Part shown: piece by piece, positions 13,134-21,496 of the stretch
Numbering within the stretch: the stretch's first letter is position 1
Layout of the letters: each line of letters begins with the position of its first letter
Origin: Candidatus Wolfebacteria bacterium
Lineage (GTDB): Bacteria; Patescibacteriota; Minisyncoccia; UBA6257; UBA9933
Direction of reading: 5' to 3'
Length of the DNA: 48,181 bases
NCBI GenBank assembly: GCA_024654025.1
Contig: JANLIR010000009.1
Span: forward strand, 1 to 48,181
The notes under the pieces: generated by a model
Seen by the model: only the letters and a program-made list of their open reading frames with translations
The model's database searches: none
Told to the model about the DNA's origin: nothing
Position numbers and translations under genes: made by a program

Positions 13134-14441
13134 ATGCACCAAAATAAATCTACAACCAGTTCCGGTTTTTCCGGTCTAGGCATTGCGCCAAGCCTGATGG
13201 AGGTTGTGGCCAAATTAAATTACAAAATTCCGACTCCAATTCAACGTCAAGCTATTCCGGTTGCTTTGCAAGGCAAAGACCTGGTTGGTGTGGCGCAAAC
13301 AGGAACAGGCAAAACCTTAGCCTTTGGCATTCCTTTAATACAACGCCTGAACCAGATTATCGGTTGTGGCCTGATAGTTTTACCGACTCGCGAACTCGCG
13401 CTTCAGGTTGACGAAGCCTTAAGCAAATTTGGTTCAAAAATGAGTTTTAAAACAGCCGTGCTTATTGGCGGCGCTCCGATACGTCCGCAAATTCAGGCTC
13501 TAAGCCGTAACCCGCGTATTATTATTGCCACTCCCGGCCGGCTTAATGATCATATTCAGCAAAAAACAGCTAACTTAAAAAATGTCAAAATAGTTGTTTT
13601 AGACGAGGCTGATCGCATGCTGGACATGGGCTTTGCTCCGCAAATTAAGAAAATTTTTCAGGAACTGCCTGCTGAACGCCAAACAATGCTTTTTTCCGCC
13701 ACCTTGGCTCCGGAAATTATGAAAATGGCGAGTAGTCTTTTAAAACTGCCGATTCGCATTGAAGTTGCGCCGACTGGTTCAGTCGCTGAACATTTAACTC
13801 AGGAAATATTTATTATTCATAAAGATGACAAAACCAGGCTGGTAGATAAACTTTTGCAGCAATACTTAGGCGCGACTCTTATTTTTACCAGAACAAAACA
13901 TGGCGCCAAAAAACTAACCGGAAATATCAGAGACATGAATCACAGCGCCGCGGAAATTCATTCTAACCGTTCTCTTTCTCAGCGAAAAGAAGCAATGGCT
14001 GGTTTTAAATCGGGCAAATATCGGGTTTTGATTGCTACAGATATAGCTTCTCGCGGTATTGATGTTATGGGTATTGAATTGGTTATAAATTATGATTTAC
14101 CGACTAATACCGAAGATTATGTGCATCGAATCGGCCGCACAGCTCGAGCCGGAGTTGCCGGCCACGCCATTTCTTTGGTAGCGCCGGAACAGCGCAGAGA
14201 GGTGCGTAATATTGAACGCTTGATTAGAAAAACTTTGCCAATTTCTACGGTCCCGGAATTACCGCCAAAACGACAAATTAAACAAATTAAATTTGCGCCA
14301 ACAATTCAACCAATTCAATCAAGCCAAAAATCAGATCAAAAATCTTTTTCAAAACCGCGGTCAAGATCTAACGCTTCCGGGTTTTACCATAAAAGACGTC
14401 CCTTTCATCGCCAAGGCAATAGTCGTGGCCGGAGAAGTTAA
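13134..14441 (+). CDS. DEAD-box RNA helicase
   Basis: A 435-residue ATP-dependent RNA helicase of the RhlE/DeaD type, acting on RNA structures in ribosome assembly or decay. Motifs in order: Q motif (PTPIQRQAI), motif I AQTGTGKT (54-61), Ia PTRELALQ, Ib TPGR, II DEAD (157-160), III SAT, IV IFTRTKHGA, V TDIASRGID and VI HRIGRTAR (from 331). The C-terminal tail is basic and ends in RPFHRQGNSRGRRS, typical of RNA-binding extensions. An upstream hairpin (GAATCAAC..GTTGATTC, near 13091-13116) lies in the 5' leader, and a -10-like TATAAT is at 13048. No close functional partner is adjacent, so the specific helicase (rhlE, rhlB or deaD) is left open. Confidence 0.93.
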   Translation: MHQNKSTTSSGFSGLGIAPSLMEVVAKLNYKIPTPIQRQAIPVALQGKDLVGVAQTGTGKTLAFGIPLIQRLNQIIGCGLIVLPTRELALQVDEALSKFGSKMSFKTAVLIGGAPIRPQIQALSRNPRIIIATPGRLNDHIQQKTANLKNVKIVVLDEADRMLDMGFAPQIKKIFQELPAERQTMLFSATLAPEIMKMASSLLKLPIRIEVAPTGSVAEHLTQEIFIIHKDDKTRLVDKLLQQYLGATLIFTRTKHGAKKLTGNIRDMNHSAAEIHSNRSLSQRKEAMAGFKSGKYRVLIATDIASRGIDVMGIELVINYDLPTNTEDYVHRIGRTARAGVAGHAISLVAPEQRREVRNIERLIRKTLPISTVPELPPKRQIKQIKFAPTIQPIQSSQKSDQKSFSKPRSRSNASGFYHKRRPFHRQGNSRGRRS

Positions 14442-14539
14442 CGCCAATATGGAATTTCTCACTTCGCTAAGGCTTAGATTTTTTTGAACATACATCCAAT
14501 TTAGAAAAATAATCCTTTGCTTCACGTCTTAATATTATA

Positions 14540-15724
14540 ATGAAAAAAATATCTAAATTTATCATTCTTGCGGCCGTAGCGTTTTTTGCATTCTTGCCGG
14601 CTTTAAGTTTGGCGGCAACCAAAAAGCCTTTTTACTACGCCGGCTGGATTCCTTTTTGGAAACAGCAGACTGGCGCTCATGAAATTTCGTTAAATTTAGA
14701 AAAGCTTAAAGAGCTTAGCCCGTTTTCTTACGAAGTAAAATCAAACGGAACGCTCGTGGATAAATTAAAAATCAACGAAGGTTTTTGGCCGGGCTGGCTT
14801 TCAGCCGTCCGAGATATGAATATAAAAATTATTCCCACGATAGCATGGTTTGATGGAGATGGAATCGATGCGTTGCTTTCCAATAAGAAAAAGCGCATTG
14901 CCCACGAAAACGCGATAACAAAACTGGTAAAAGACCAGAAATATGACGGCATAGACATTGATTACGAAGCAAAACTGGCGGAAACAAATCCTTATTTTTC
15001 GCTTTTTATAGAGGGGCTTGCTATACGGCTCCATCCTTTAAAAAAGATTCTTTCCTGCACCATTGAACCGCGGATGCCGGTTTCTTCGCGGTATTCGCAG
15101 ACGAACACTCCCGAAGATTATTTGTATGCCAATGACTATAAAATTTTAAATAAATTTTGCGATGAAGTTAGAATCATGGCGTATGACCAAGGATTAATAG
15201 ATATAAAATTAGACGTAGAGAAAGGCGACGGAAAATTATACGCGCCGGTGGCCGATGTTGATTGGGTAAAAAAGATTTTAGACGAAGCCGTTAAAACCAT
15301 AAATCCAAAAAAAATAATGCTCGGCGTTCCGACTTACGGATACGAATATCAGGTTAAATGGGACAACGGCGTATTAATTTACGAGCGTTTAAGAAGCCAC
15401 ACATTTGTTCAGGCGATTGAGCGCGCTTCATCAACGGGCCGAACGCCTTTAAGAAATAGCGCCGGCGAATTAAGCTTTACTTATACGACCAGCACGTGGG
15501 TAGGAGGCGTTTCTCCTTCTTTAAATTTTATCGTTGCTTCTAATCAACAACCGGCGGAATTAGCGTCATTAGGGAACGGTTCTGTTTTGCGGTATGTTTC
15601 TTTTAGCGACGCTGACGCCATCAAACAAAAAATAGATTTAGCTAAGAAAATGGGGCTTCGGGGAGTGGTATTTTTTAAATTCGACGGAGAACAAGATCCG
15701 CTTTTTTGGAGAGTAATCAAATGA
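14540..15724 (+). CDS. Secreted glycoside hydrolase family 18 protein
   Basis: A 394-residue protein with a clear signal peptide (MKKISKFIILAAVAFFAFLP, then ALSLAA at the likely cleavage region). The rest is a GH18 TIM barrel: the signature DGIDIDYE (136-143) carries the catalytic Glu143, and GVPTYGYEY and a late WRVIK segment fit the fold. GH18 enzymes cleave beta-1,4 bonds in chitin or peptidoglycan-like glycans, and the form here is closest to the YaaH/spore-cortex type, so a cell-wall or host-surface substrate is likely. It is monocistronic, with a hairpin terminator at 15755. There are no LysM repeats. Confidence 0.88.
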   Translation: MKKISKFIILAAVAFFAFLPALSLAATKKPFYYAGWIPFWKQQTGAHEISLNLEKLKELSPFSYEVKSNGTLVDKLKINEGFWPGWLSAVRDMNIKIIPTIAWFDGDGIDALLSNKKKRIAHENAITKLVKDQKYDGIDIDYEAKLAETNPYFSLFIEGLAIRLHPLKKILSCTIEPRMPVSSRYSQTNTPEDYLYANDYKILNKFCDEVRIMAYDQGLIDIKLDVEKGDGKLYAPVADVDWVKKILDEAVKTINPKKIMLGVPTYGYEYQVKWDNGVLIYERLRSHTFVQAIERASSTGRTPLRNSAGELSFTYTTSTWVGGVSPSLNFIVASNQQPAELASLGNGSVLRYVSFSDADAIKQKIDLAKKMGLRGVVFFKFDGEQDPLFWRVIK

Positions 15725-15754
15725 TTTCTATTGATAAAATATTAAGAAAATATC

Positions 15755-15784
15755 AAAACCCGCTGGAATTCTAGCGGGTTTTGA
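15755..15784 (+). terminator. Terminator of the GH18 gene
   Basis: AAAACCCGCT/AGCGGGTTTT perfect 10-bp stem with GGAATTCT loop. It lies only a few bases before lepA, so it could also act in that gene's leader. Confidence 0.75.
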
Positions 15785-15798
15785 GTTAGATTTACAAA

Positions 15799-17565
15799 AT
15801 GAGCTTAAAAAACATAAGGAATTTTTGCATCCTTGCCCATATTGACCACGGTAAATCCACCTTGGCGGACCGGTTTTTGGAAATAACCGGCACTATTGAG
15901 GCTCGGCAAATGAAGGCTCAATTTTTAGACTCTTTGGAATTAGAAAGAGAGAGGGGGATAACGATAAAAATGGCGCCGGTTAGGATGAACTATGTTTTTA
16001 ACGGCGAAAATTATTTATTAAATTTAATAGACACTCCCGGTCATCCGGACTTTGCTTACGAAGTTTCGCGCGCCTTTAGGGCGGTAGAAGGCGGAATTTT
16101 ATTGGTTGATGCCACTCAAGGCATCCAAGCGCAAACATTGGCGCATTTTGAAGTTGCCAAAAAATCAGGGCTTAGAATAATAGGCGTGGTAAATAAAATA
16201 GATCTTAACCCGTTGCAAATTACTTCGGTTATCGAGGAAACGGCCGAGCTTATCGGTTGTAATCCTGAAGAAATTTATAAAGTTTCCGGAAAAACCGGCC
16301 AAGGCGTGGAAGAATTATTGCGCGCCGTTATTGAAAATATTCCCGCGCCAAAAGAGTCGGAAGGAAAATTTACTTCGGCTTTGGTTTTTGATTCTTTGTA
16401 CGATGACCATAAAGGCGTTATTGCCAATGTCAGAGTTTTTAACGGCGAATTTTTTGGAGGTATGAATACGCGCCTTATCGCTACCGGCGAAAAAATTAAA
16501 ATAAAAGAAGTCGGTTATTTTTCTCCGGCATTAAAAACAGCTCTTAAATTAACCGTCGGAGAAATCGGTTATATCGCTACCGGTATAAAAGACCCCGGCA
16601 AGCTTCAAATTGGCGACACTATCGGCGATAAAGCGTTTTCCGGGTATGAAGAGCCGCGCCCGAGAGTTTTTGTTTCTTTTTTTCCTGAAGACGGGAGCGA
16701 ATACGAAGAATTAAAAAAATCATTCCAAAAACTCCGACTTAATGATCCGGCCATAAAACTCGAGCCGGATTCAAATGAAGTTTTGGGCCGCGGATTTAAA
16801 GCAGGATTTTTGGGAAAGCTCCATTTTGAAATAACTAGCCAGCGTTTGGAAAAAGAATTTAACGTGGAAACTATAAACAGTTTTCCGTCCGTTTCGTACA
16901 AAGTAAAAACGTCCAAAGGCGATTTTATAATAATAGACAGCCCTAAAGATTTATCGAATGATTTTATGGAAATTTGGGAGCCGATGATCGACATTGAAAT
17001 TTTAATAGCGCCGGCGTATCTGGGAAGCGTGTTAAAACTTTCAGAGCCTTTTCGAATGAAAAATGTCCGGACAAAAACAATCGGCGAAAGAGTTTTAATA
17101 AGCGCTAAAATGCCGTTAATGGAATTGATTTCCGATTTTGACGATCAGCTGAAATCGGTTTCTCACGGGTTCGCGTCTTTTAGTTATTCAGTCGCTGATT
17201 ACCAAAAAGGGGATTTGGTAAAAATTGACGTTTTGGTCGCGAAAAACCCGGTTATCGGGCTTTCGAGAATTTTCCCCAAATCAAACTCCGAATACGAAGC
17301 CCGAAAAATGGCGAAAAAACTCAAAGAATTTTTACCTCACCAGCAATTTGAACAGGCAATACAAATTGTTGTAGGCACCCGTGTTATCGCCAGAGAAACA
17401 ATGCCGGCGTTAAGAAAAGACGTTACGGGCTATCTTTACGGCGGAGACAGGACCAGGAAGATGAAATTATGGAAAAAGCAAAAAGCCGGCAAGAAAAAAT
17501 TATTAAATATGGCCAGGGTCGCTGTTTCCGCCAAGGTATTTAAAGAATTATTAAAAAAAGAGTAG
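15799..17565 (+). CDS. lepA: Elongation factor 4 (LepA)
   Basis: A translational GTPase that can back-translocate ribosomes and is linked to 30S assembly. It has 588 residues, close to the usual 600. The GTPase motifs are AHIDHGKS (13-20), DTPGHPDF and NKID. Switch I sequence RERGITIKM is intact. The C-terminal region specific to LepA ends ARVAVSAKVFKELLKKE, as in other family members. It heads a cluster of three genes with very short gaps (FtsB-like, then a membrane-anchored protein), so these are probably co-transcribed. Confidence 0.96.
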   Translation: MSLKNIRNFCILAHIDHGKSTLADRFLEITGTIEARQMKAQFLDSLELERERGITIKMAPVRMNYVFNGENYLLNLIDTPGHPDFAYEVSRAFRAVEGGILLVDATQGIQAQTLAHFEVAKKSGLRIIGVVNKIDLNPLQITSVIEETAELIGCNPEEIYKVSGKTGQGVEELLRAVIENIPAPKESEGKFTSALVFDSLYDDHKGVIANVRVFNGEFFGGMNTRLIATGEKIKIKEVGYFSPALKTALKLTVGEIGYIATGIKDPGKLQIGDTIGDKAFSGYEEPRPRVFVSFFPEDGSEYEELKKSFQKLRLNDPAIKLEPDSNEVLGRGFKAGFLGKLHFEITSQRLEKEFNVETINSFPSVSYKVKTSKGDFIIIDSPKDLSNDFMEIWEPMIDIEILIAPAYLGSVLKLSEPFRMKNVRTKTIGERVLISAKMPLMELISDFDDQLKSVSHGFASFSYSVADYQKGDLVKIDVLVAKNPVIGLSRIFPKSNSEYEARKMAKKLKEFLPHQQFEQAIQIVVGTRVIARETMPALRKDVTGYLYGGDRTRKMKLWKKQKAGKKKLLNMARVAVSAKVFKELLKKE

Positions 17566-17575
17566 AATATTGTTA

Positions 17576-17839
17576 ATGACTCGCACGATTATTCTAATAA
17601 TATTTATAATTTTAATAGCCATTTCTTGGGCCGAATTATTTTTCCTGTTTAAAGAAGACAATAAATTAAAAGCCAGCCTTTTGGAAATTACCCAGAAAGC
17701 CCAAGTTTTAAGCGAGGAAAACCAAAGTCTTAAAGCGCAAATTGATTATTATTCAGATCCGGCCAACTTGGAAAAAGAGCTGAAATCCAGATACAACTAT
17801 CGCCGGCCAGATGAAAAAATGATGATAATAGTTCCTTAA
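17576..17839 (+). CDS. FtsB/DivIC-like division protein
   Basis: An 87-residue bitopic protein: TM helix at about 5-23, a coiled coil (KEDNKLKASLLEITQKAQ through LKAQIDYYSDP), and a C-terminal NLEKELKSRYNYRRPDEKMM motif. That last motif is typical of the septum formation initiator family, which joins FtsL and FtsQ/DivIB at the division site. I use the ATG at 17576; a TTG at 17570 would add two residues. FtsL-like and FtsQ proteins are encoded in the dcw cluster 4-7 kb downstream. It is separated from lepA by 10 nt. Confidence 0.75.
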   Translation: MTRTIILIIFIILIAISWAELFFLFKEDNKLKASLLEITQKAQVLSEENQSLKAQIDYYSDPANLEKELKSRYNYRRPDEKMMIIVP

Positions 17840-17841
17840 TT

Positions 17842-18402
17842 ATGAATAACGGTAAAATAATAGCGCCTATTTTAATAATTTTAGCGGTAGTCGGTTTTGC
17901 GCTCGTATGGAGCGGTTATTATCCTATTGCGTTTGTAAATTGGCAACCGATTTTCGCCAAATCATTAGATACGAATTATGCCATCGCGCTTAATTTTTAT
18001 AAAAGCCAGCTTAAAAACAATCAGGTGTTTAATTCGTCCTCTACTCAGAGTGAAATAAAAAGAGCGGTTTTGATAAGCTTAATAGAAGACAAAATTATTG
18101 ATAGCGAGGTAGTCAAAAAAATCGGCAAGAACGATTTTGAAAAAAAGATAACTGAAAAATTAAGTGAAATAGATTTGAGTTCCGATAAGATAAAAGAAGG
18201 CGCGAAATTGATTTACGGACTGTCAACAGAACAATTAAAGGAAATCGTATTAACGGAACAAGTAAAGCGGGAAATCGCAGAGGGGTTGTTTGGTTCTCCG
18301 GATAAAAGCTTTCACGATTGGCTGGGAGAGAGGTTTAAGTCCTCAAATATAATAGTTTTAATTCCCGTTAAAGTTGTTGATAACTCTGTTGTTGCGGAAT
18401 AA
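17842..18402 (+). CDS. Membrane-anchored SurA_N-like protein
   Basis: A 186-residue protein with an N-terminal TM helix (about 6-26) and a mostly helical extracytoplasmic part. The pattern of helices with IKRAVLISLIEDKIIDSEV and YGLSTEQLKEIVLTEQVKRE recalls the SurA/trigger-factor N-terminal chaperone domain, which begins with a similar AL..LI...L helix. No peptidyl-prolyl isomerase domain follows. The assignment is tentative. It begins 2 nt after the FtsB-like gene, so it is probably an envelope protein made with it. Confidence 0.5.
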   Translation: MNNGKIIAPILIILAVVGFALVWSGYYPIAFVNWQPIFAKSLDTNYAIALNFYKSQLKNNQVFNSSSTQSEIKRAVLISLIEDKIIDSEVVKKIGKNDFEKKITEKLSEIDLSSDKIKEGAKLIYGLSTEQLKEIVLTEQVKREIAEGLFGSPDKSFHDWLGERFKSSNIIVLIPVKVVDNSVVAE

Positions 18403-18424
18403 AAAAAGGCATATAATTAAATTA

Positions 18425-19030
18425 ATGAAAAGAGCAATTTTTATTTTAACAGGGTTTGTTTTTGTTTTAATTGCAGTTTCTCCAGCGACTTTTGCGCAGA
18501 GCCCTACTTCGTCGGCAACTTCAACCGCTACCTCAACCGCAACTTCATCTAATAAGCTGTTTAAACTCGAACAGCGAAATGAAAAAATCAGGAATTTTGC
18601 CGCGCAAATGCAACAGCGGTTAAATGTTATTGTCGGCAATCTTGAAAGAACGGCCTTGCGCGTGGAAACTCAAATTAATAAACAAATTAATCAATCGGCG
18701 AGTTCAACCGCGACAAGTACTGACCTTTTAGCGGCGAAAATAAAATTAGCCGACGCTAAAAAGAAAATCGAGGAATTAAAAACAGGCATTGCCAGTTTAG
18801 GCCAGAAAGTGGAGGGGGTAATTATCTCCAAAACGCCCAAAACCGCTTTTTATAATGTCAGAGAAAAATTAGTCAAAGCGTTTGTCGCTAAAATAAAAGT
18901 AATTCATAAAGAACTTTTAGATTCGGTAAAATTAGCAAAGAAGGAAATGATAAAATTAAATAGACAAGAAAATTCTTCTTCAATCACAACCTCTACTGTG
19001 TCTACTACCACTACTTCAACGAACCGATAA
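18425..19030 (+). CDS. Secreted coiled-coil protein with Ser/Thr-rich ends
   Basis: About 201 residues from ATG 18425. This start is preferred over one 17 codons upstream because it opens with a proper signal peptide (MKRAIFILTGFVFVLIAVSP, then ATFAQ). After cleavage come a low-complexity TSSATSTATSTATSS stretch, a long charged coiled coil (about 45-180), and a C-terminal tail of Ser and Thr. This type of surface protein is frequent in CPR genomes. No enzymatic motif is seen. It stands 22 nt after the SurA_N-like gene. The function is unknown; a cell-surface spacer or adhesin role is only a guess. Confidence 0.6.
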   Translation: MKRAIFILTGFVFVLIAVSPATFAQSPTSSATSTATSTATSSNKLFKLEQRNEKIRNFAAQMQQRLNVIVGNLERTALRVETQINKQINQSASSTATSTDLLAAKIKLADAKKKIEELKTGIASLGQKVEGVIISKTPKTAFYNVREKLVKAFVAKIKVIHKELLDSVKLAKKEMIKLNRQENSSSITTSTVSTTTTSTNR

Positions 19031-19051
19031 TTTTTAAAATATAAAAAAAAT

Positions 19052-19420
19052 ATGGACCAAATTAATACTCAACCAAATCAAAATAACCCGATTGACCACG
19101 AGTCGTTCAGTTTGCTAAATCAACCGAAAAAATCCAGCTGGAAAACCCCGTTGATTATTATTGGAATCGTTCTGATTGTCGCGTTGTTTTTCGTTGGAGG
19201 AATGTTCTTGCGTTCGTATTTTTCGCCAAAGCCGGCTCAAGCTCCGATTACTCAAATCCCAGCGGGTTTTACTTTTCCGACAACTAATCCTCCGGCCGCG
19301 GCAACAACTACTGTCGCAGACAGCATTGATTTAATTGAAAAAGACTTAAACACTATTGATTTGAAAACTTTTGAAACAGATATAAATAATGATTTGGGCA
19401 ATATAAGTAAATCATTGTAA
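19052..19420 (+). CDS. Small single-pass membrane protein
   Basis: A 122-residue protein with an Asn/Gln-rich cytoplasmic N-terminus, one strong TM helix (about 33-54, LIIIGIVLIVALFFVGGMFL) and an extracellular tail with PAGFTFPTTNPPAAATTT and a final helix. I do not recognise the family; similar architectures are common next to secreted coiled-coil proteins in CPR genomes. It follows the secreted coiled-coil gene and precedes a strong terminator at 19454. Confidence 0.5.
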   Translation: MDQINTQPNQNNPIDHESFSLLNQPKKSSWKTPLIIIGIVLIVALFFVGGMFLRSYFSPKPAQAPITQIPAGFTFPTTNPPAAATTTVADSIDLIEKDLNTIDLKTFETDINNDLGNISKSL

Positions 19421-19453
19421 TTACTACAGACGTACAGATTGCGGACTACGGAC

Positions 19454-19486
19454 AAAATCCCCGAGTACTCGGGGATTTTTGTTTTA
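19454..19486 (+). terminator. Strong rho-independent terminator
   Basis: AATCCCCGAG-TA-CTCGGGGATT perfect stem followed by TTTGTTTT. It closes the lepA-to-membrane-protein unit. Confidence 0.88.
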
Positions 19487-19497
19487 TTAAGAGTGAA

Positions 19498-19567
19498 CCC
19501 CGTTAGAAGCAGATCGCCCCGAGGCGGTCGTAGCCGTGCCTTCGGCAGGGCGGCTTCTAACGGGGTG
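19498..19567. repeat. Inverted repeat with CCCCGTTAGAAGC arms
   Basis: CCCCGTTAGAAGC and GCTTCTAACGGGG face each other about 45 nt apart, enclosing smaller hairpins (CCCCGAGGCGG region and TGCCTTCGGCA). A relative of the same arm lies at 31350. It is followed by another terminator-like hairpin (AAAACCCC..GGGTTTTTT, 19602-19628). Confidence 0.7.
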
Positions 19568-19664
19568 AATAACCTGTGGATAAATCGTAAGCTCAAATTT
19601 TAAAAACCCCATTAATAAAGGGTTTTTTAAAAAGAAATATCAAAAATTAATTATTTATTAATAT

Positions 19665-19730
19665 TTGACCTTAATGGAGTAGTGGCTTAGAATAATATAA
19701 AAGTGGTGAATTGTGGATAACTATGGGGAT
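19665..19730 (+). promoter_or_regulatory. dcw promoter with probable MraZ operator
   Basis: -35 TTGACC (19665-19670), 17-nt spacer, -10 TAGAAT (19688-19693). Just downstream three TGG triplets lie exactly 10 nt apart at 19704, 19714 and 19724. MraZ binds three TGGGN-type boxes separated by 5 nt, which gives the same 10-nt period, so autoregulation by MraZ is likely. A stem-loop (CCCAGTTCCGCT/AGCGGGACTGGG, 19779-19806) lies in the leader between this site and mraZ. Confidence 0.65.
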
Positions 19731-19857
19731 AAGTATACAAACAGGTGGATAACATGGCGGGATAGAAATTTATCTTGAACCCAGTTCCGCTCCAAAGCGG
19801 GACTGGGGGAAAAGATTTTTAAGAAATTAGATATTAGTAATTAGTAATTTTTCATAT

Positions 19858-20289
19858 ATGTTTATTGGCGAATTCACACATACTTTAGACACAAAAGGAA
19901 GAATGGCGGTTCCGGTAAAATTTCGCGGCAAGCTCGGAACGAACGCTATAATTACAAGGGGGCTGGATCACTGTCTTTTTGTTTTTACCAGCCAGGAATG
20001 GGAAACGCTGGCGCAAAAATTAATCGCATTGCCTTTGGCGCAAGCGAATTCTCGCGCGTTTGTCCGGTTGATGCTTGCCGGTGCTATGGATGTTGAAGTT
20101 GATAAACAAGGAAGAGTTTTAATTCCCGATTATTTAAGGGGATACGCCGGACTTGGAAAAGAAATTGTTGTCGCGGGGCTTTATAACCGTATAGAAATTT
20201 GGGACAGCCAGACATGGAAAGGATACAAAGAAAAGACCGAAAGCGAATCAGATGAAATAGCTGAACGACTTGGTGAATTGGGAATATGA
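19858..20289 (+). CDS. mraZ: MraZ transcriptional regulator
   Basis: A 143-residue DNA-binding protein with two AbrB-like SpoVT folds. Each half carries a D-x-K-G-R motif, here TLDTKGRMAVPVKFR near the start and DKQGRVLIPDYLR in the second half. It represses the division and cell-wall operon it heads. The first ATG is used. Its stop overlaps the rsmH start by 4 nt. The upstream region has an MraZ-type operator at 19704-19730. Confidence 0.95.
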   Translation: MFIGEFTHTLDTKGRMAVPVKFRGKLGTNAIITRGLDHCLFVFTSQEWETLAQKLIALPLAQANSRAFVRLMLAGAMDVEVDKQGRVLIPDYLRGYAGLGKEIVVAGLYNRIEIWDSQTWKGYKEKTESESDEIAERLGELGI

Positions 20290-21167
20290 GCCACATTCCG
20301 GTTCTTTTAAAAGAAGCAGTTGAGATTTTAAATCCGAAACCCAAAGAAGTTTTTATTGACGCCACTTTCGGAGATGGAGGGCACTCAACCGAAATTTTAA
20401 AAAAGATTTTACCCGGCGGAAAATTATTGGCAATTGATTGGGATAAAGACGCGGCGGAAAAAGCGAAAAAATCCGAAAATTTTCAAAAGCCCGAAATAAC
20501 GATAGTAAATGAAAATTACGCCGATTTGCCGGAGATTGTAAAAAAATTGAAATTTCCGAAAGCGGACGGGCTAATAGTTGATTTGGGATTTTCCACAGGT
20601 CAGTTGGAATCTGGGAAAGGATTTAGTTTTTTGAAAAATGAACCATTAGATATGAGATTTTCAAAAAACAGCGAATTAACGGCGGCGGAAGTTATAAACA
20701 GCTTCAGTGAAAAGGATTTGGCGGATATTTTTTTCAAATACGGAGAAGAAAGATTTTCGAGGCGGATAGCCAAAGAAATTTTTATAGAAAGAAAAAAGAA
20801 AAGAATATTGACCGCGCTGGAACTAGCGGAAATTATAAAACGGTCGGTTCCAAAAAATTATGAAAGAAAAAGAATCCATCCGGCAACCAGAGTTTTCCAA
20901 GCGCTTAGGATTTACGTCAATTCCGAGCTGGAAAACCTGAAAACGTTGTTAGTCAAAATGGAGGGTATTTTAAACCCCGGCAGCCGAGTGGCGATAATTT
21001 CTTTCCATTCATTGGAAGACCGGATTGTAAAAACTCATTTTAAGGAATTAGAAAAAGAAGATAAAGCGAAAATTTTAACAAAAAAACCAATAACCGCTTC
21101 CGAAGAGGAAGCAAGAGATAACCCAAAATCAAGGTCGGCAAAATTAAGAGCAATTATTTTAAAATGA
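20286..21167 (+). CDS. rsmH: 16S rRNA (cytosine1402-N4)-methyltransferase
   Basis: A 293-residue AdoMet-dependent enzyme (also called MraW) that methylates N4 of C1402 in 16S rRNA. The AdoMet motif is DATFGDGGHSTEIL, followed by IDWDKDA and the family signature GLIVDLGFSTGQLESGKGFSF. RIHPATRVFQALRIYVNSEL and IISFHSLEDRIVK match the C-terminal conserved blocks. The length is near normal. It overlaps mraZ at its start and the FtsL-like gene at its end, both by 4 nt, the usual dcw arrangement. Confidence 0.96.
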   Translation: MSHIPVLLKEAVEILNPKPKEVFIDATFGDGGHSTEILKKILPGGKLLAIDWDKDAAEKAKKSENFQKPEITIVNENYADLPEIVKKLKFPKADGLIVDLGFSTGQLESGKGFSFLKNEPLDMRFSKNSELTAAEVINSFSEKDLADIFFKYGEERFSRRIAKEIFIERKKKRILTALELAEIIKRSVPKNYERKRIHPATRVFQALRIYVNSELENLKTLLVKMEGILNPGSRVAIISFHSLEDRIVKTHFKELEKEDKAKILTKKPITASEEEARDNPKSRSAKLRAIILK

Positions 21168-21481
21168 CAACCATTATCCAACCTAATCAGGAAAGTAAAA
21201 AAGCCCAAGTTTTTTTGACAACTATTTTTCTCAATATTGTTTTTATCGCCAGCGCAGTAGTTATGATTTTGATCTATAGCCAAGTGGCTAATTTTCGACA
21301 GGAAATTAAAACACAATCGGCAGGGTTAAGAACTATTGAAACCCAAAACGCAGAGCTTAAAAATAGTTTATACACGGCCATTGATTCTATAAATCCTCAG
21401 AATCTTAACGCGGCAGGTTCATCGTTGATTTTAGAATCAAATCCTGAGTATATTAAAAAAGAACAACTGGCTGGATTTTAA
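21164..21481 (+). CDS. FtsL-like division protein
   Basis: A 105-residue bitopic protein placed where ftsL lies in dcw clusters, between rsmH and the transpeptidase gene. There is a TM helix at about 17-40 followed by a short coiled coil (RQEIKTQSAGLRTIETQNAE). FtsL sequences diverge strongly, so the assignment rests on position, topology and size. It starts 4 nt inside rsmH. It would form the FtsQ-FtsL-FtsB bridge with the FtsB-like product (17576) and FtsQ (24678). Confidence 0.7.
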   Translation: MTTIIQPNQESKKAQVFLTTIFLNIVFIASAVVMILIYSQVANFRQEIKTQSAGLRTIETQNAELKNSLYTAIDSINPQNLNAAGSSLILESNPEYIKKEQLAGF

Positions 21482-21496
21482 CGGCTATTTATAAAA

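Noticed and set aside
19573-19757. Several TGTGGATAA-like words suggested a replication origin with DnaA boxes.
   Set aside because: Only one or two match the box well, three TGG triplets in them fit an MraZ operator, and no dnaA or dnaN gene or AT-rich unwinding array is nearby. Single TTATCCACA words at 32836 and 46228 are isolated.
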